Assembly: GCF_000739085.1 (NCBI RefSeq)
Contig: NZ_CP009110.1
Span: forward strand, 3,720,001-3,784,000
Reading direction: 5' to 3'
Source of the DNA: Amycolatopsis methanolica 239
Lineage (GTDB): Bacteria; Actinomycetota; Actinomycetes; Mycobacteriales; Pseudonocardiaceae
Length of the DNA stretch: 64,000 nucleotides
Each line of letters begins with the position of its first letter. Position 1 is the first letter of the stretch. A program made the translations under genes and the position numbers. Below, one piece after another: positions 44,553 to 53,391 of the stretch. A model generated the notes under the pieces. It did no database searches. It was given only the letters and a program-made list of their open reading frames with translations, and had not been told where the DNA came from.

Positions 44553-45614
44553 GTGAAGACCGACAACCTGGACGCCCGGACCGACCTCGCGGTGCACGGG
44601 GTGCGCTGGGACGCGCCCGTGCGGCGCAGCAAGGGCGCCGGCCCGAGCGACGACGGGCACCTCGTCGTCGACGGTGCGAACGCGGCGCTGCCGCTGAACC
44701 CGGACAGCCCCTACACCCTGCGCGACGGCCGCGTCTACAAGGGACGGATCGACCTCGGGCTGACCGTGGAACCGGTGTCCCGCCCGAAGTTCTACGACCT
44801 GACCACCGCGGACGGCGTGCCGTACCGCAAGATCGCGCTGCTGCACGGGCGGGACGTGCTCGCCACGACCGTCGTGCAGACGTGCATCCGCTACGCCGAG
44901 GATCAGCGCTGCCGGTTCTGCACCATCGAGGAATCGCTCAAGGCCGGGGACACCGTCGCGGCGAAGACCCCGGCGCAGCTGGCCGAGGTCGCCGAGGCCG
45001 CGGTCCGGCTCGACGGGGTGCGGCAGATGGTGATGACCACCGGCACCACGGCGGGCCCGGACCGCGGCGCCCGGCACCTCGTCCGCTGCGTCAAGGCGGT
45101 GCTCGACGCGGTGCCGGGCCTGCCGGTGCAGGTGCAGATCGAGCCGCCGGGCGAGCTGTCGGTGATCGCCGACCTGCGCGCGGTGGGCGCGACCTCGATC
45201 GGCATCCACGTCGAGTCGCTTGACGACGAGGTCCGGCGGCGGTGGATGCCCGGCAAGGGCTCGGTGCCGCTGGCCGAGTACGAGGCCGCGTGGGACGAGG
45301 CGGTGCGGGTGTTCGGCCGCAACAAGGTCTCCACGTACCTGTTGATCGGCCTCGGCGAGGACCCGGACGAGCTGGTCGACGGCGCGGCGCGGCTGATCGA
45401 GCGGGGTGTGTACCCGTTCGTGGTGCCGATGCGGCCGATGGCCGGCACCCTCGCGCGGCGGGACGGCGTGCCCGGCCCGCGCGCGTCGCTGGTGCGCGAC
45501 GTGAGCGAGCGGGTCGCGAAGTTGTTGCGGGAGGCGGACATGCGCGGCGCGGACCAGGAGGCCGGGTGCGCGGCCTGCGGGGCGTGCGGCGTGCTGAGCG
45601 CGGCGGGAGCCTGA
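44553..45614 (+). CDS. MSMEG_0568-family radical SAM protein
   Basis: A 353-residue protein. The cluster motif is QTCIRYAEDQRCRFCTIEES: Cys111, Cys120 and Cys123, i.e. CX8CX2C instead of the canonical CX3CX2C. MVMTTGTTAGPDRGARHL is the GGE-like region, and the barrel continues to VPMRPMAG. A second cluster AGCAACGACG (CX2CX2C) lies at the C-terminus, suggesting an auxiliary Fe-S site. GTG 44553 is eight bases after GAGGAGG; GTG 44547 is too close. Constant member of Nit1C clusters; reaction unknown. Confidence 0.88.
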   Translation: MKTDNLDARTDLAVHGVRWDAPVRRSKGAGPSDDGHLVVDGANAALPLNPDSPYTLRDGRVYKGRIDLGLTVEPVSRPKFYDLTTADGVPYRKIALLHGRDVLATTVVQTCIRYAEDQRCRFCTIEESLKAGDTVAAKTPAQLAEVAEAAVRLDGVRQMVMTTGTTAGPDRGARHLVRCVKAVLDAVPGLPVQVQIEPPGELSVIADLRAVGATSIGIHVESLDDEVRRRWMPGKGSVPLAEYEAAWDEAVRVFGRNKVSTYLLIGLGEDPDELVDGAARLIERGVYPFVVPMRPMAGTLARRDGVPGPRASLVRDVSERVAKLLREADMRGADQEAGCAACGACGVLSAAGA

Positions 45615-45618
45615 CGTG

Positions 45619-46986
45619 ATGCCCGACGTGCTGGCCCTGCTGGGCGACTCGGCGACGCTGGCCCGCCGTCCCGCCTTCCACATCGAACCGGCCGACGCGG
45701 CCGCGGTGCGCGCCTACCACGCCCTGCGCACCGAGGTGTTCGTGCACGAGCAAGGGTTGTTCGAGGGGCACGACCTCGACGACCGTGACGACGAACCGCG
45801 CACGGTCGTCCTCGTCGCCCGCGACCGGGAGGGCACGGTCATCGGCGGCGTCCGGCTCGGCCCGGCCACCGCCGAGGACATCGGCTGGTGGCTCGGCGGG
45901 CGGCTCGTGGTGCACCCCGCGTGCCGGGGCCGGGTCGGCCCGGCACTGGTGCGAGCCGCGTGCGCGCACGCCGAGAACGCCGGGGTGCTGCGGTTCGAAG
46001 CCACCGTGCAGGCCCGCAACGAGGGCCTGTTCACCCGGCTCGGCTGGGACCGGGTCCGGCCGGTGACGGTGGCGGACACCCCGCACGTGCTGATGCGGTA
46101 CCCGATCGGCCGCATCGCCGCGCTGGCCCGGGCGACCAAGAGCGACCTCGGGCCGCTGCTGTCCGGGCTGACCGGCGTGCCCGGTTTCGTCGGCGACGAC
46201 GGGGTTCCGGTGCCCGGCAGCGATGTCGTGGCGGCGTGCGACGCGATCCTGCCGTCCATGGTGGAGCGCGACCCGGACTGGGCGGGCTGGTGCTCGGTGC
46301 TGGTCAACGTCAACGACCTCGCCGCGATGGGCGCCGAACCGGTCGGGCTGCTGGACGCGCTCGGCGCGCGGGACGCGTCGTTCGCCAGCCGCGTGCTCGG
46401 CGGGCTGCGCCGGGCGAGCCAGGCCTACGGCGTGCCCGTGCTCGGCGGCCACACGCAACTCGGGGTGCCCGCCTCGCTCGCGGTGACCGCCTTGGGTCGC
46501 GCGGACTCCCCGGTGCCCGGCGGTGGTGGACGGCCCGGCCAGCGGGTGCGGCTCACCGCCGACCTCGGCGGACGGTGGCGGCCCGGCTACGCCGGACGGC
46601 AGTGGGATTCCACGACCTCCCGCCGCACACCGGAACTGCGCGCCATGCTGACCGCCGTCGCCCGGGCACGGCCCGCGGCGGCGAAAGACGTGTCGATGGC
46701 GGGCATCGCCGGAACGCTCGGCATGCTCGCCGAGGCCAGCGGCTGCGGCGCCGTCCTCGACGTGGCCGCCGTGCCGCGGCCCCGCGGGGCGAGCGCCGGC
46801 GACTGGCTCACCTGCTTCCCCGGCTACGCCATGCTCACCACCGGGCCGCACGAGCTCGACGCCGGACCGGCGGTGAGCGCCGAGTGCGGTGAGCTGGTGG
46901 CCAGGCGCGGCGTCGCGCTGCGCTGGCCGGACGGAGAACAGACCCAGGCCATCGCGGCCGGGGTGACCGGATTGGGGACCTCATGA
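45619..46986 (+). CDS. MSMEG_0567/sll0787-type fusion: GNAT acetyltransferase + AIR synthase-like
   Basis: A 455-residue fusion. Residues about 20-155 form a GNAT domain (VRAYHALRTEVFVHEQGLFEG, LVVHPACRGRVGPALVRAA). Residues about 160-455 are a PurM/AIR-synthase-like ATP-binding fold (SDVVAACDAILPSMVERDPDWAGWCSVLVNVNDLAAMGAEP, GVPVLGGHTQLGVPASLAVTALG, AAKDVSMAGIAGTLGMLAEASGCGA). Some clusters encode these as two genes. It may acylate and ATP-activate a nitrogenous substrate. ATG 45619, preceded by in-frame GTG; stop overlaps the nitrilase start. Confidence 0.87.
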   Translation: MPDVLALLGDSATLARRPAFHIEPADAAAVRAYHALRTEVFVHEQGLFEGHDLDDRDDEPRTVVLVARDREGTVIGGVRLGPATAEDIGWWLGGRLVVHPACRGRVGPALVRAACAHAENAGVLRFEATVQARNEGLFTRLGWDRVRPVTVADTPHVLMRYPIGRIAALARATKSDLGPLLSGLTGVPGFVGDDGVPVPGSDVVAACDAILPSMVERDPDWAGWCSVLVNVNDLAAMGAEPVGLLDALGARDASFASRVLGGLRRASQAYGVPVLGGHTQLGVPASLAVTALGRADSPVPGGGGRPGQRVRLTADLGGRWRPGYAGRQWDSTTSRRTPELRAMLTAVARARPAAAKDVSMAGIAGTLGMLAEASGCGAVLDVAAVPRPRGASAGDWLTCFPGYAMLTTGPHELDAGPAVSAECGELVARRGVALRWPDGEQTQAIAAGVTGLGTS

Positions 46987-47843
46987 GCACCCTGCGGATG
47001 GCCGCGGTCGCGGCGCCCTTCGACCGCGATCTGGAGGGCGACTTCGATCGCGTCGCCGCCCTGATCGCCACCGCCCGCGCGGACGGCGTCGGCCTGCTCG
47101 CCCTGCCCGAGGCCTGCCTCGGCGGCTACCTGGCCAACCTCGACGGCGGCGCCGACGGGCCACCAGCCCTGGACGTCGACGGCCCTGAGATCAAGCGGCT
47201 GGCCGCGCTCGCCGGGGACATGGTGGTGGCCGCGGGCTACTGCGAGCACGCCGACGGACGGCTCTACAACAGCGTCGTGTGCGTGACCGGCGACGGCGTG
47301 CTGGGCAACCACCGCAAGGTGCACCAGCCGCTGTCGGAGGACGCCACCTACCGCGCCGGCGACGGGTTCGCCGCGTTCGACACGCCGGTCGGGCGGCTGG
47401 GCATGCTCATCTGCTACGACAAGGCGTTCCCCGAATCCGCCCGCAGTCTGGCCCTGGACGGCGCGGAGATCGGCGTCTGCGTCTCGGCGTGGCCGGGCAG
47501 CCGCACCAACCCCGCCGCGGACCTCGCGCAAGACCGGTGGAAACGCCGCTTCGACCTGTTCGACCAGGCGCGGGCGCTGGAGAACCAGATCGTGTGGCTG
47601 TCGGCCAACCAGTCCGGCGTGTTCGGCGACCTGCGGTTCGTCGCCGGCGCCAAGGTCGTCGACCCGGGCGGCGAGATCCTGGCCGGCACCGGAGTCGCCG
47701 CAGGCATCGCCGTCGCCGAACTCGACGTGCGGCAGGCGCTGGAGACCGCGCGCCGGTCGATGGGCCACCTGCGGGACCGGCGGCCGGCGGCCTACCCGGC
47801 GCTGGCCACCGGCGGGGAGGAACTCGCCGCGGCGCGATACTGA
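46983..47843 (+). CDS. Nitrilase-superfamily carbon-nitrogen hydrolase (intact triad)
   Basis: A 286-residue nitrilase: Glu43 in LLALPEACLGGYL, Lys112 in GNHRKVHQPLSED and Cys144 in GMLICYDKAFPESAR make up the complete Glu-Lys-Cys catalytic triad. It corresponds to the signature Nit1C nitrilase (MSMEG_0566 type), reported in Pseudomonas as the enzyme that hydrolyses cyanide to formate and ammonia; other nitriles are possible. ATGA overlap with the fusion gene. It is directly followed by a paralog with a broken triad. Confidence 0.9.
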   Translation: MSTLRMAAVAAPFDRDLEGDFDRVAALIATARADGVGLLALPEACLGGYLANLDGGADGPPALDVDGPEIKRLAALAGDMVVAAGYCEHADGRLYNSVVCVTGDGVLGNHRKVHQPLSEDATYRAGDGFAAFDTPVGRLGMLICYDKAFPESARSLALDGAEIGVCVSAWPGSRTNPAADLAQDRWKRRFDLFDQARALENQIVWLSANQSGVFGDLRFVAGAKVVDPGGEILAGTGVAAGIAVAELDVRQALETARRSMGHLRDRRPAAYPALATGGEELAAARY

Positions 47844-47847
47844 CGCG

Positions 47848-48681
47848 ATGGGGACCATCCGCATCGGAGCCGTGGCCGCGCACTTCGGCCGCGACCTCGA
47901 CTTCGACCTGCAGCGCATCGCCACGCTCATCGAGCACGCCCGCTCCTCGGGGGTGGCGCTGCTGGTGCTGCCGGACGCCGCGCTCGGCGGGTACCTCGCC
48001 GACCTGCGGCACCCCGACCCCGGCGCGCTCCCGCCCGCGCTCGCCCCGGACGACCCGCACCTGCGTAAGATCGCCGCGCTCGCCGCGGACATGGTGGTGT
48101 GCGTCGGGTACTGCGAGGCCGACGGCGAGCGGCGCTACAACGCGGCGGTGTGCGTCACCGGCGACGGGGTGCTCGGCAGGCACCGCAAGGTGCACCAGCC
48201 GCCCGGCGAGGTCGCCGCCTACTCGGCCGGCACCTCGTTCGCCGCGTTCGACTCGCCGGTGGGGCGGCTGGGCATGCTCATCGACTACGACAAGACCTTC
48301 CCCGAATCGGCGCGCAGCCTCGCCCTCGACGGCGCCGAGATCCTCGCCTGCCTGTCGGCGTGGCCCACCAGCATCACCAACCGCGCGCCCCGCATGTCGC
48401 AGGACCGGCAGGCCCGGTTGTTCGACCTCTACGACCAGGCGCGCGCGGCGGAGAACCAGGTGGTGCTGGCCTCGTCGAACCAGACCGGCGCGATGGGCGG
48501 GATGCGCTTCCTGGGCCAGGCCAAGGTGGTCGGGCCCGGCGGGGACATCCTGGCCCGCACCTGGAGCAAGGCCGGCATCGCGATCGCCGAGGTCGACGTC
48601 GCCGGCGAGGTCGCCACCGCCCGGCGGGTGCTGCACCACCTGGCCGAACGCAAACCCGACGCCTACTGGAGCCGCACGTGA
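47848..48681 (+). CDS. Nitrilase paralog with lost catalytic residues (pseudoenzyme)
   Basis: A 277-residue tandem paralog of the preceding nitrilase, alignable end to end (GAVAAHFGRDLDFDLQRIATL; GVLGRHRKVHQPPGEVAAYSAG; RLGMLIDYDKTFPESARSLALDGAEI). The catalytic Cys is Asp146 (codon GAC) and the catalytic Glu is Asp43 (LPDAALGGYL); Lys114 remains. No nitrilase chemistry through a thioimidate is expected. The frame, codon use and coupling to the glycosyltransferase (GTGA) are intact, so it is maintained, perhaps as a subunit of a mixed nitrilase filament, a binding protein or a different catalyst. Confidence 0.9.
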   Translation: MGTIRIGAVAAHFGRDLDFDLQRIATLIEHARSSGVALLVLPDAALGGYLADLRHPDPGALPPALAPDDPHLRKIAALAADMVVCVGYCEADGERRYNAAVCVTGDGVLGRHRKVHQPPGEVAAYSAGTSFAAFDSPVGRLGMLIDYDKTFPESARSLALDGAEILACLSAWPTSITNRAPRMSQDRQARLFDLYDQARAAENQVVLASSNQTGAMGGMRFLGQAKVVGPGGDILARTWSKAGIAIAEVDVAGEVATARRVLHHLAERKPDAYWSRT

Positions 48682-49739
48682 GGATCGCCCTGCTCAGCTA
48701 CTCGACGAAGCCCCGTGGCGGGGTCGTGCACACGCTGGCCCTGGCCGAGGCGCTGGCGGCCGAGGGCGCGGAGGTGACCGTGTGGTCGCTGGGCCGCGGC
48801 GGGGACAGCGGGTTCTTCCGCCTCCTCGACCCGGCGGTGAGCGTGCGGATCGTGCCGTTCCCGGAGGTCGAGGGCGAGGGCGTGGGTCCGCGGATCCTGC
48901 GCTCGATCGACGTGCTGCGCGCGGCGTTCGACCCGGGCGGCTACGACATCGTGCATGCCCAGGACTGCATCAGCGCCAACGCGGTCGAGCGGGTCGTGCG
49001 CACCGTGCACCACATCGACCACTTCACCACGCCGGAGCTGGTCGCCTGCCACGAACGCGCGATCCGCCGCCCGTACGCGCACGTCTGCGTGTCCGCCGCG
49101 GTGGCCGGGGAGCTGCGCGAGGGCTGGGGCGTCGAGGCGACGGTGATCCCGAACGGCGTCGACTACGAGCGGTTCGCCAGTGCCGCGCCGGATCCGGCGT
49201 GGTCGGGCCGGTTTGTGCTGTCGGTGGGCGGGATCGAGCCGCGCAAGGGTTCGCTGGACCTGCTGGAGGCCTACGCGCTGCTGCGTGAGACCGACCCGGA
49301 CGTGCGGCTGGTGATCGCGGGCGGCGAGACGCTGTTCGACTACCGCGACTACCGGATGGCGTGGGAGAAGCGGGCCGCCGAGCTGGGCGTGGAGCCGGTG
49401 GTGCTGGGCCCGGTCGCCCACGACGCGCTGCCGCCCCTGGTCGCGGCGACGGACGTGTTCGCCTTCCCCTCGACCAAGGAAGGCTTCGGCCTCGCGGCGA
49501 TGGAGGCGCTGGCTGCCGGGGTCCCGGTGGTCACCCGTGAACTCCCCGTGCTGCGCGAGGTGTTCGACGGCGCCGCCCGGTTCGCCTCCGACCCCGCCGG
49601 CCTGGCCGACCAGATGCGAGCCGCGCTGGCTGACCCGGAGAGCCTGCGAGAACCCGGCCGTCAGCTGGCGGCGTCCTACAGCTGGGGCGCCGCGGCGCGG
49701 GCACACCTGACGCTGTACCGGGGCCTGCTGGCGGAGTGA
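48678..49739 (+). CDS. MSMEG_0565-family glycosyltransferase (GT4)
   Basis: A 353-residue GT-B glycosyltransferase: IALLSYSTKPRGGVVHTLALAEAL (N-terminal Gly-rich loop), VIPNGVDYERF, FVLSVGGIEPRKGSLDLLEAY and the EX7E motif FPSTKEGFGLAAMEALAAGVPVV. It transfers a sugar from a nucleotide donor to an unknown acceptor; its constant presence in this cluster suggests a glycosylated product or cofactor. Last gene of the operon. Confidence 0.88.
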   Translation: MRIALLSYSTKPRGGVVHTLALAEALAAEGAEVTVWSLGRGGDSGFFRLLDPAVSVRIVPFPEVEGEGVGPRILRSIDVLRAAFDPGGYDIVHAQDCISANAVERVVRTVHHIDHFTTPELVACHERAIRRPYAHVCVSAAVAGELREGWGVEATVIPNGVDYERFASAAPDPAWSGRFVLSVGGIEPRKGSLDLLEAYALLRETDPDVRLVIAGGETLFDYRDYRMAWEKRAAELGVEPVVLGPVAHDALPPLVAATDVFAFPSTKEGFGLAAMEALAAGVPVVTRELPVLREVFDGAARFASDPAGLADQMRAALADPESLREPGRQLAASYSWGAAARAHLTLYRGLLAE

Positions 49740-49779
49740 CGCCATTTCGAGCGGGCCGCCGAGCGGTTACAGTCGTGGG

Positions 49780-51489
49780 ATGTCCGGCGCAGTGCTCGTC
49801 GCCGTCGACGGGGATGCGGACGTACTCGGGGATGTCGAGCGGGAGCTGCGGGAGCGCTACGCCCGGCACTACCGGATCGTGTGCCTGTCCTCGCCCCAGA
49901 AGGCGCTGGCCGTCCTCGAGGAACTCGCCGGCGCGGGCGATGAGGTCGCGCTCGTCCTCGCTGGCCAGTGGCTGCCCGGGATGACCGGCAGCGAGCTGCT
50001 GGACCGCACGCGCCGCCTCCACCCCCACGCCAAACGCGGGCTGCTGATCGCGTGGGGCGACTGGGGCGACCGCGAAACCGGCGAAGCGATCTACACCTCG
50101 ATCGCCCGCGGGCTCATCGACCACTACGTCCTGCGGCCGATGGCCACCCCGGACGAAGCGTTCCACCAGGCGATCTCGAGTTCGCTGCTGGACTGGGCCG
50201 AGGCACGGCGGACCTCGCCCTACACCATCCACGTCATCGGCGAGACCTGGTCCGGCCGGGCCTACGAGCTGCGCCAGGCCCTCGGCCGCTGCGCGATCCC
50301 GCACTCGTTCTGCCTGGCCGACTCCAACGAGGGCCGCGCACGCCTGGCCACGGTGGGCGCCGGGATCCGGCTGCCGGTCGTCCTCTTCCCCGACGGCACG
50401 GTCCTCACCGACCCGAGCAACACCGAGCTGGCGTTGGCGTCGGGCTCTCCGGTGAGCCCCGAGCGGATGGAGTTCGACCTGGTCATCGTGGGCGCCGGGC
50501 CGGCCGGGCTGTCCGCGGCGGTGTACGGCGCCTCGGAGGGGTTCAGCACGCTGGTCGTCGACGAAGGCGGGCTCGGCGGCCAGGCGACCTCCAGCTCGCT
50601 GATCCGCAACTACCTCGGGTTCCCCCGCGGCGTCAGCGGCCGCCGCCTCGCCCAGCAGGCCTACGACCAGGCGTGGGTCTTCGGCGCGAAGTTCGCGTTC
50701 ATGCGGCAGGCCCGCGCTGTGGAGCGCGCGGGCGACTCGCTGGTCGTCACCCTGTCCGGCGACGCCCGCGTGCGGACCCGCGCGGTCCTCCTGGCCACCG
50801 GCGCGAGCTACCACCAGCTCGGGGTGCCTGCTCTGGAAGCCCTCAGCGGCGCCGGGGTCTTCTACGGCCCGCCGTCCTCGGAAGCGCCCGCCATGACCGG
50901 CCGCGACGTGTACGTGCTCGGTGGCGGCAACTCGGCCGGCCAGGCCGCCCTGTACCTCGCCCGCTACGCCCGCAGCGTCACGCTCGTGGTCCGCGCCTCG
51001 TCGCTGGACGCCGGCATGTCGCAGTACCTGACGCGCGAGATCGCGGCGACCCCCGGGCTGGAAGTCCGCACCGGAACCGAGGTCGTGGGCGGCGGCGGTG
51101 ACGGACGGCTGGACCACCTCGTGCTCCGCGACCGCCTGACCGGCGGCGAGGAGACCACCGGCGCGGACGGCCTGTTCATCATGATCGGGGCCCGGCCGCA
51201 CACCCGCTGGCTGCCACCCGAGGTCGACCGGGACGAACAGGGGTTCGTCCGCACCGGATCCGACCTCCGCGACCGGACCTGGCCGCTGCAGCGCAACCCG
51301 CTGCTCCTCGAAACGAGCATGCCCGGCGTGTTCGCCGCCGGCGACGTCCGGCACGGCTCGGTGAAACGCGTGGCCTCGGCCGTCGGCGAGGGCTCGGTGG
51401 CGATCCAGCTCCTGCACCGGCTGTTCGCGGTGAACGCCCAGCAACCCCGCGGACGCGCGAAGGAAACACGACCCGCACCGGCGAGCTGA
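49780..51489 (+). CDS. Fused receiver-domain/thioredoxin-reductase-like flavoprotein, degenerate active sites
   Basis: A 569-residue fusion. Residues 1-130 are a CheY-like receiver in which the phospho-acceptor position reads VALVLAGQWLPGMTG (Gly62 instead of Asp). Residues about 145-220 look like a glutaredoxin/thioredoxin-type module (IHVIGETWSGRAYELRQAL). Residues 230-560 are thioredoxin-reductase-like (FDLVIVGAGPAGLSAAVYGAS; VYVLGGGNSAGQAALYLAR; GVFAAGDVRHGSVKRVASAVGEG) but the CXXC loop is replaced by YGPPSSEAPAMTG. It probably binds FAD and NAD(P)H without dithiol chemistry. Separate from the operon upstream by 40 bp. Confidence 0.87.
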   Translation: MSGAVLVAVDGDADVLGDVERELRERYARHYRIVCLSSPQKALAVLEELAGAGDEVALVLAGQWLPGMTGSELLDRTRRLHPHAKRGLLIAWGDWGDRETGEAIYTSIARGLIDHYVLRPMATPDEAFHQAISSSLLDWAEARRTSPYTIHVIGETWSGRAYELRQALGRCAIPHSFCLADSNEGRARLATVGAGIRLPVVLFPDGTVLTDPSNTELALASGSPVSPERMEFDLVIVGAGPAGLSAAVYGASEGFSTLVVDEGGLGGQATSSSLIRNYLGFPRGVSGRRLAQQAYDQAWVFGAKFAFMRQARAVERAGDSLVVTLSGDARVRTRAVLLATGASYHQLGVPALEALSGAGVFYGPPSSEAPAMTGRDVYVLGGGNSAGQAALYLARYARSVTLVVRASSLDAGMSQYLTREIAATPGLEVRTGTEVVGGGGDGRLDHLVLRDRLTGGEETTGADGLFIMIGARPHTRWLPPEVDRDEQGFVRTGSDLRDRTWPLQRNPLLLETSMPGVFAAGDVRHGSVKRVASAVGEGSVAIQLLHRLFAVNAQQPRGRAKETRPAPAS

Positions 51490-51910
51490 CCCGGGTCCAG
51501 GAGGTGCCGGCGCTCACCCGCGGCCGAGCAGGTGTCGCCGACGTGCTGGAGGTGGACGCGCATCGCCTCGGCGGCGCCGTCGGGACCGCGGTCGCGGAGG
51601 GCTTCCACGATGTCGCTGTGCTCGCGGTGGTAGCAGCGGCGCAGTTCGGGCGTCGAGGTACGGCGCTTGAGACTTCCCCACACCGGCAGCGATCGCGCGG
51701 TGTTCATGACGTCGAACAACGTCATCAGCAGACCGTTGTGCGCGGCCACCGCGATGGAACGGTGCAGCAGCGCGTCGGAGCGTTCGAAACCCTCGAAGTC
51801 CTCCGCCGCGCCACCGGCGTCCAGGACCTCACCGATGCGGGCGAGGTCGGCCTGGGTGGCCACCCGGGCAGCGAGCATGGCGACCTACGGCTCCAGCAAC
51901 CGCCGGACCT
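51490..51910 (-). pseudogene. FadR/GntR-family regulator, FCD-domain remnant
   Basis: VRRLLEP, an in-frame TAG (51885-51887), then VAMLAARVATQADLARIGEVL, FHRSI-like LLHRSIAVAAHNGLLMTLFDVM and CYHREHSDIVEALRDRGPDGA are the FCD ligand-binding domain of a FadR-type regulator. The DNA-binding domain is gone and no proper stop is present. Adjacent to glycerate kinase and DctA fragments, it was probably the regulator of that lost catabolic locus. Confidence 0.75.
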
Positions 51911-51916
51911 GGCGCG

Positions 51917-52280
51917 GGGTTCGCCCTGTTCACCCTCGGAGCGCGCCGCGTGCCCGGGATCGAAGTCGTCCTGCGCCTGACCGGGTTGCCGGCGTGACTG
52001 CCGCGGGCCGATCTCGTGATCACCGGCGAGGGATCGCTGGACCGGCAGAGCCTGCGGAAAAGCGCCGCTGGGCGTGGCCGCCGCCGCTCGCGTGGCGGGG
52101 GTGCCTGCCTACGCCGTGGCCGGGCGCAGCCGGTTCACTCCCGCCGAAGTCACCGCCGCCGGGTTTGCGGGCGCGTTCACCCTCACCGATCTCGAACCGG
52201 ACCCAGGCCGGTGCATGGCCGAGGCCGCCCCGCTGCTGGAACGCCTGGGCGAACAACTCGCCCGGCACGTGTTCGGCTGA
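51917..52280 (+). pseudogene. Glycerate kinase, C-terminal remnant
   Basis: GFALFTLGARRVPGIEVVLRLTGLPA, a TGA, LPRADLVITGEGSLDRQSLRK, a frameshift near 52060-52075, then VAAAARVAGVPAYAVAGRSRF and FAGAFTLTDLEPDPGRCMAEAAPLLERLGEQLARHVFG. These are consecutive parts of a GlxK/GarK-type glycerate kinase; ADLVITGEGSLDRQS is its signature. The N-terminal two thirds are missing. Clearly non-functional. Confidence 0.82.
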
Positions 52281-52314
52281 CTCCCCCACCCACACCGACG
52301 CGGAGGAGGATGCA

Positions 52315-53391
52315 ATGACGCACGCCCCCGCGGCCCCGCCGCGCCGCCGCAAGCCCTGGTACCGGCAGCTCTACGTGCAGGTCCTGATCGCCATCGTCCT
52401 CGGGTGGCGCGCGCCCGGCCTGGGCGAGGCGATGCAGCCCATCGGCACCACCTTCATCGCCGCGATGAAGATGCTCATCGGCCCCATCGTGTTCCTCACC
52501 ATCATCGGCGGCATCGCCGGCGTGGCGGACCTGAAGAAGGTCGGCCTCACCGGGCTGAAAGCGCTGACCTACTTCCAGGTCGGCACGATCGTCGCGCTGG
52601 TGTTCGGCCTGGTCGCGATCAACATCGTGCGGCTCGGCGACGGCGTCGACGCCGACCCGTCCACCCCGCACCCCACGGGCAACGCCGAACGCTACATCGA
52701 AACCGGCGAAACCCAGCACTGGTGGGTGTTCTTCACCCACCTGGTGCCGGACAGCTTCGTCGGCGCCTTCACCGACGGTGACATCCTGCAGATCATCTTC
52801 CTGGCCGTGCTGTTCGGCATCGCGATCAAGGCGATCGGCCCGCTCGGCGACCCGATCGTCACCGGCGTGAAGCGGCTCACCGAAGTCGTGTTCAAGGTGC
52901 TGAGCTTCGTGATGAAGGCCGCCCCGCTCGGCGCCTTCGGTGCGATGGCCTACGCCGTCGGCGCGTTCGGACTGTCCACACTGTCCAGTCTCGGCTCGCT
53001 GATCCTGCTGTTCTACGTCACCTCGATCCTGTTCGTGGTGGTCGTGCTCGGCGGTCTGCTGCGCGCCTACGTCGGGTTGAGCATCTTCCGGCTGTTCCGC
53101 TGCCTGTCGCTGGCCGCGCTCTACATCGCGCAGGCCACCGACACGCCGCTGACCGTCCCCCAGCAGCTCGGGCTCCTCGCGGTCATGCTGCTGACCTCGA
53201 AGGGCGCGGCGGGCGTCGCCGGCGGCGGGTTCGCTGTCCTGTTGGCGGCAGTGAGTCCGGGTCGCTTACTACGGCGCGGTTTCCGGCCGGCACCCGAGCT
53301 CGCTCCGCAGAACAGCCAAGTCACAGTAGGCCCGGGGGAAAGCCCGAAGCGGCGGCGGAACTCATTGATGAAGTGCGATGCATGCGGGTAG
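52315..53391 (+). pseudogene. dctA: C4-dicarboxylate transporter DctA, internally deleted and C-terminally truncated
   Basis: Begins like DctA (WYRQLYVQVLIAIVLGW, AMKMLIGPIVFLTIIGGIAGV, PDSFVGAFTDGDILQIIFLAVLFGIA). After LLRAYVGLSIFRLFR it jumps to LSLAALYIAQATDTPLTVPQQLGLL, so about 40 residues holding the GTSSSES and NLDGT substrate/ion-binding motifs are gone. After VMLLTSKGAAGVAGGGF the true C-terminus is absent and the frame reads antisense into the neighbouring regulator. ATG 52315 follows GGAGGA. Transport is not expected. Confidence 0.8.
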
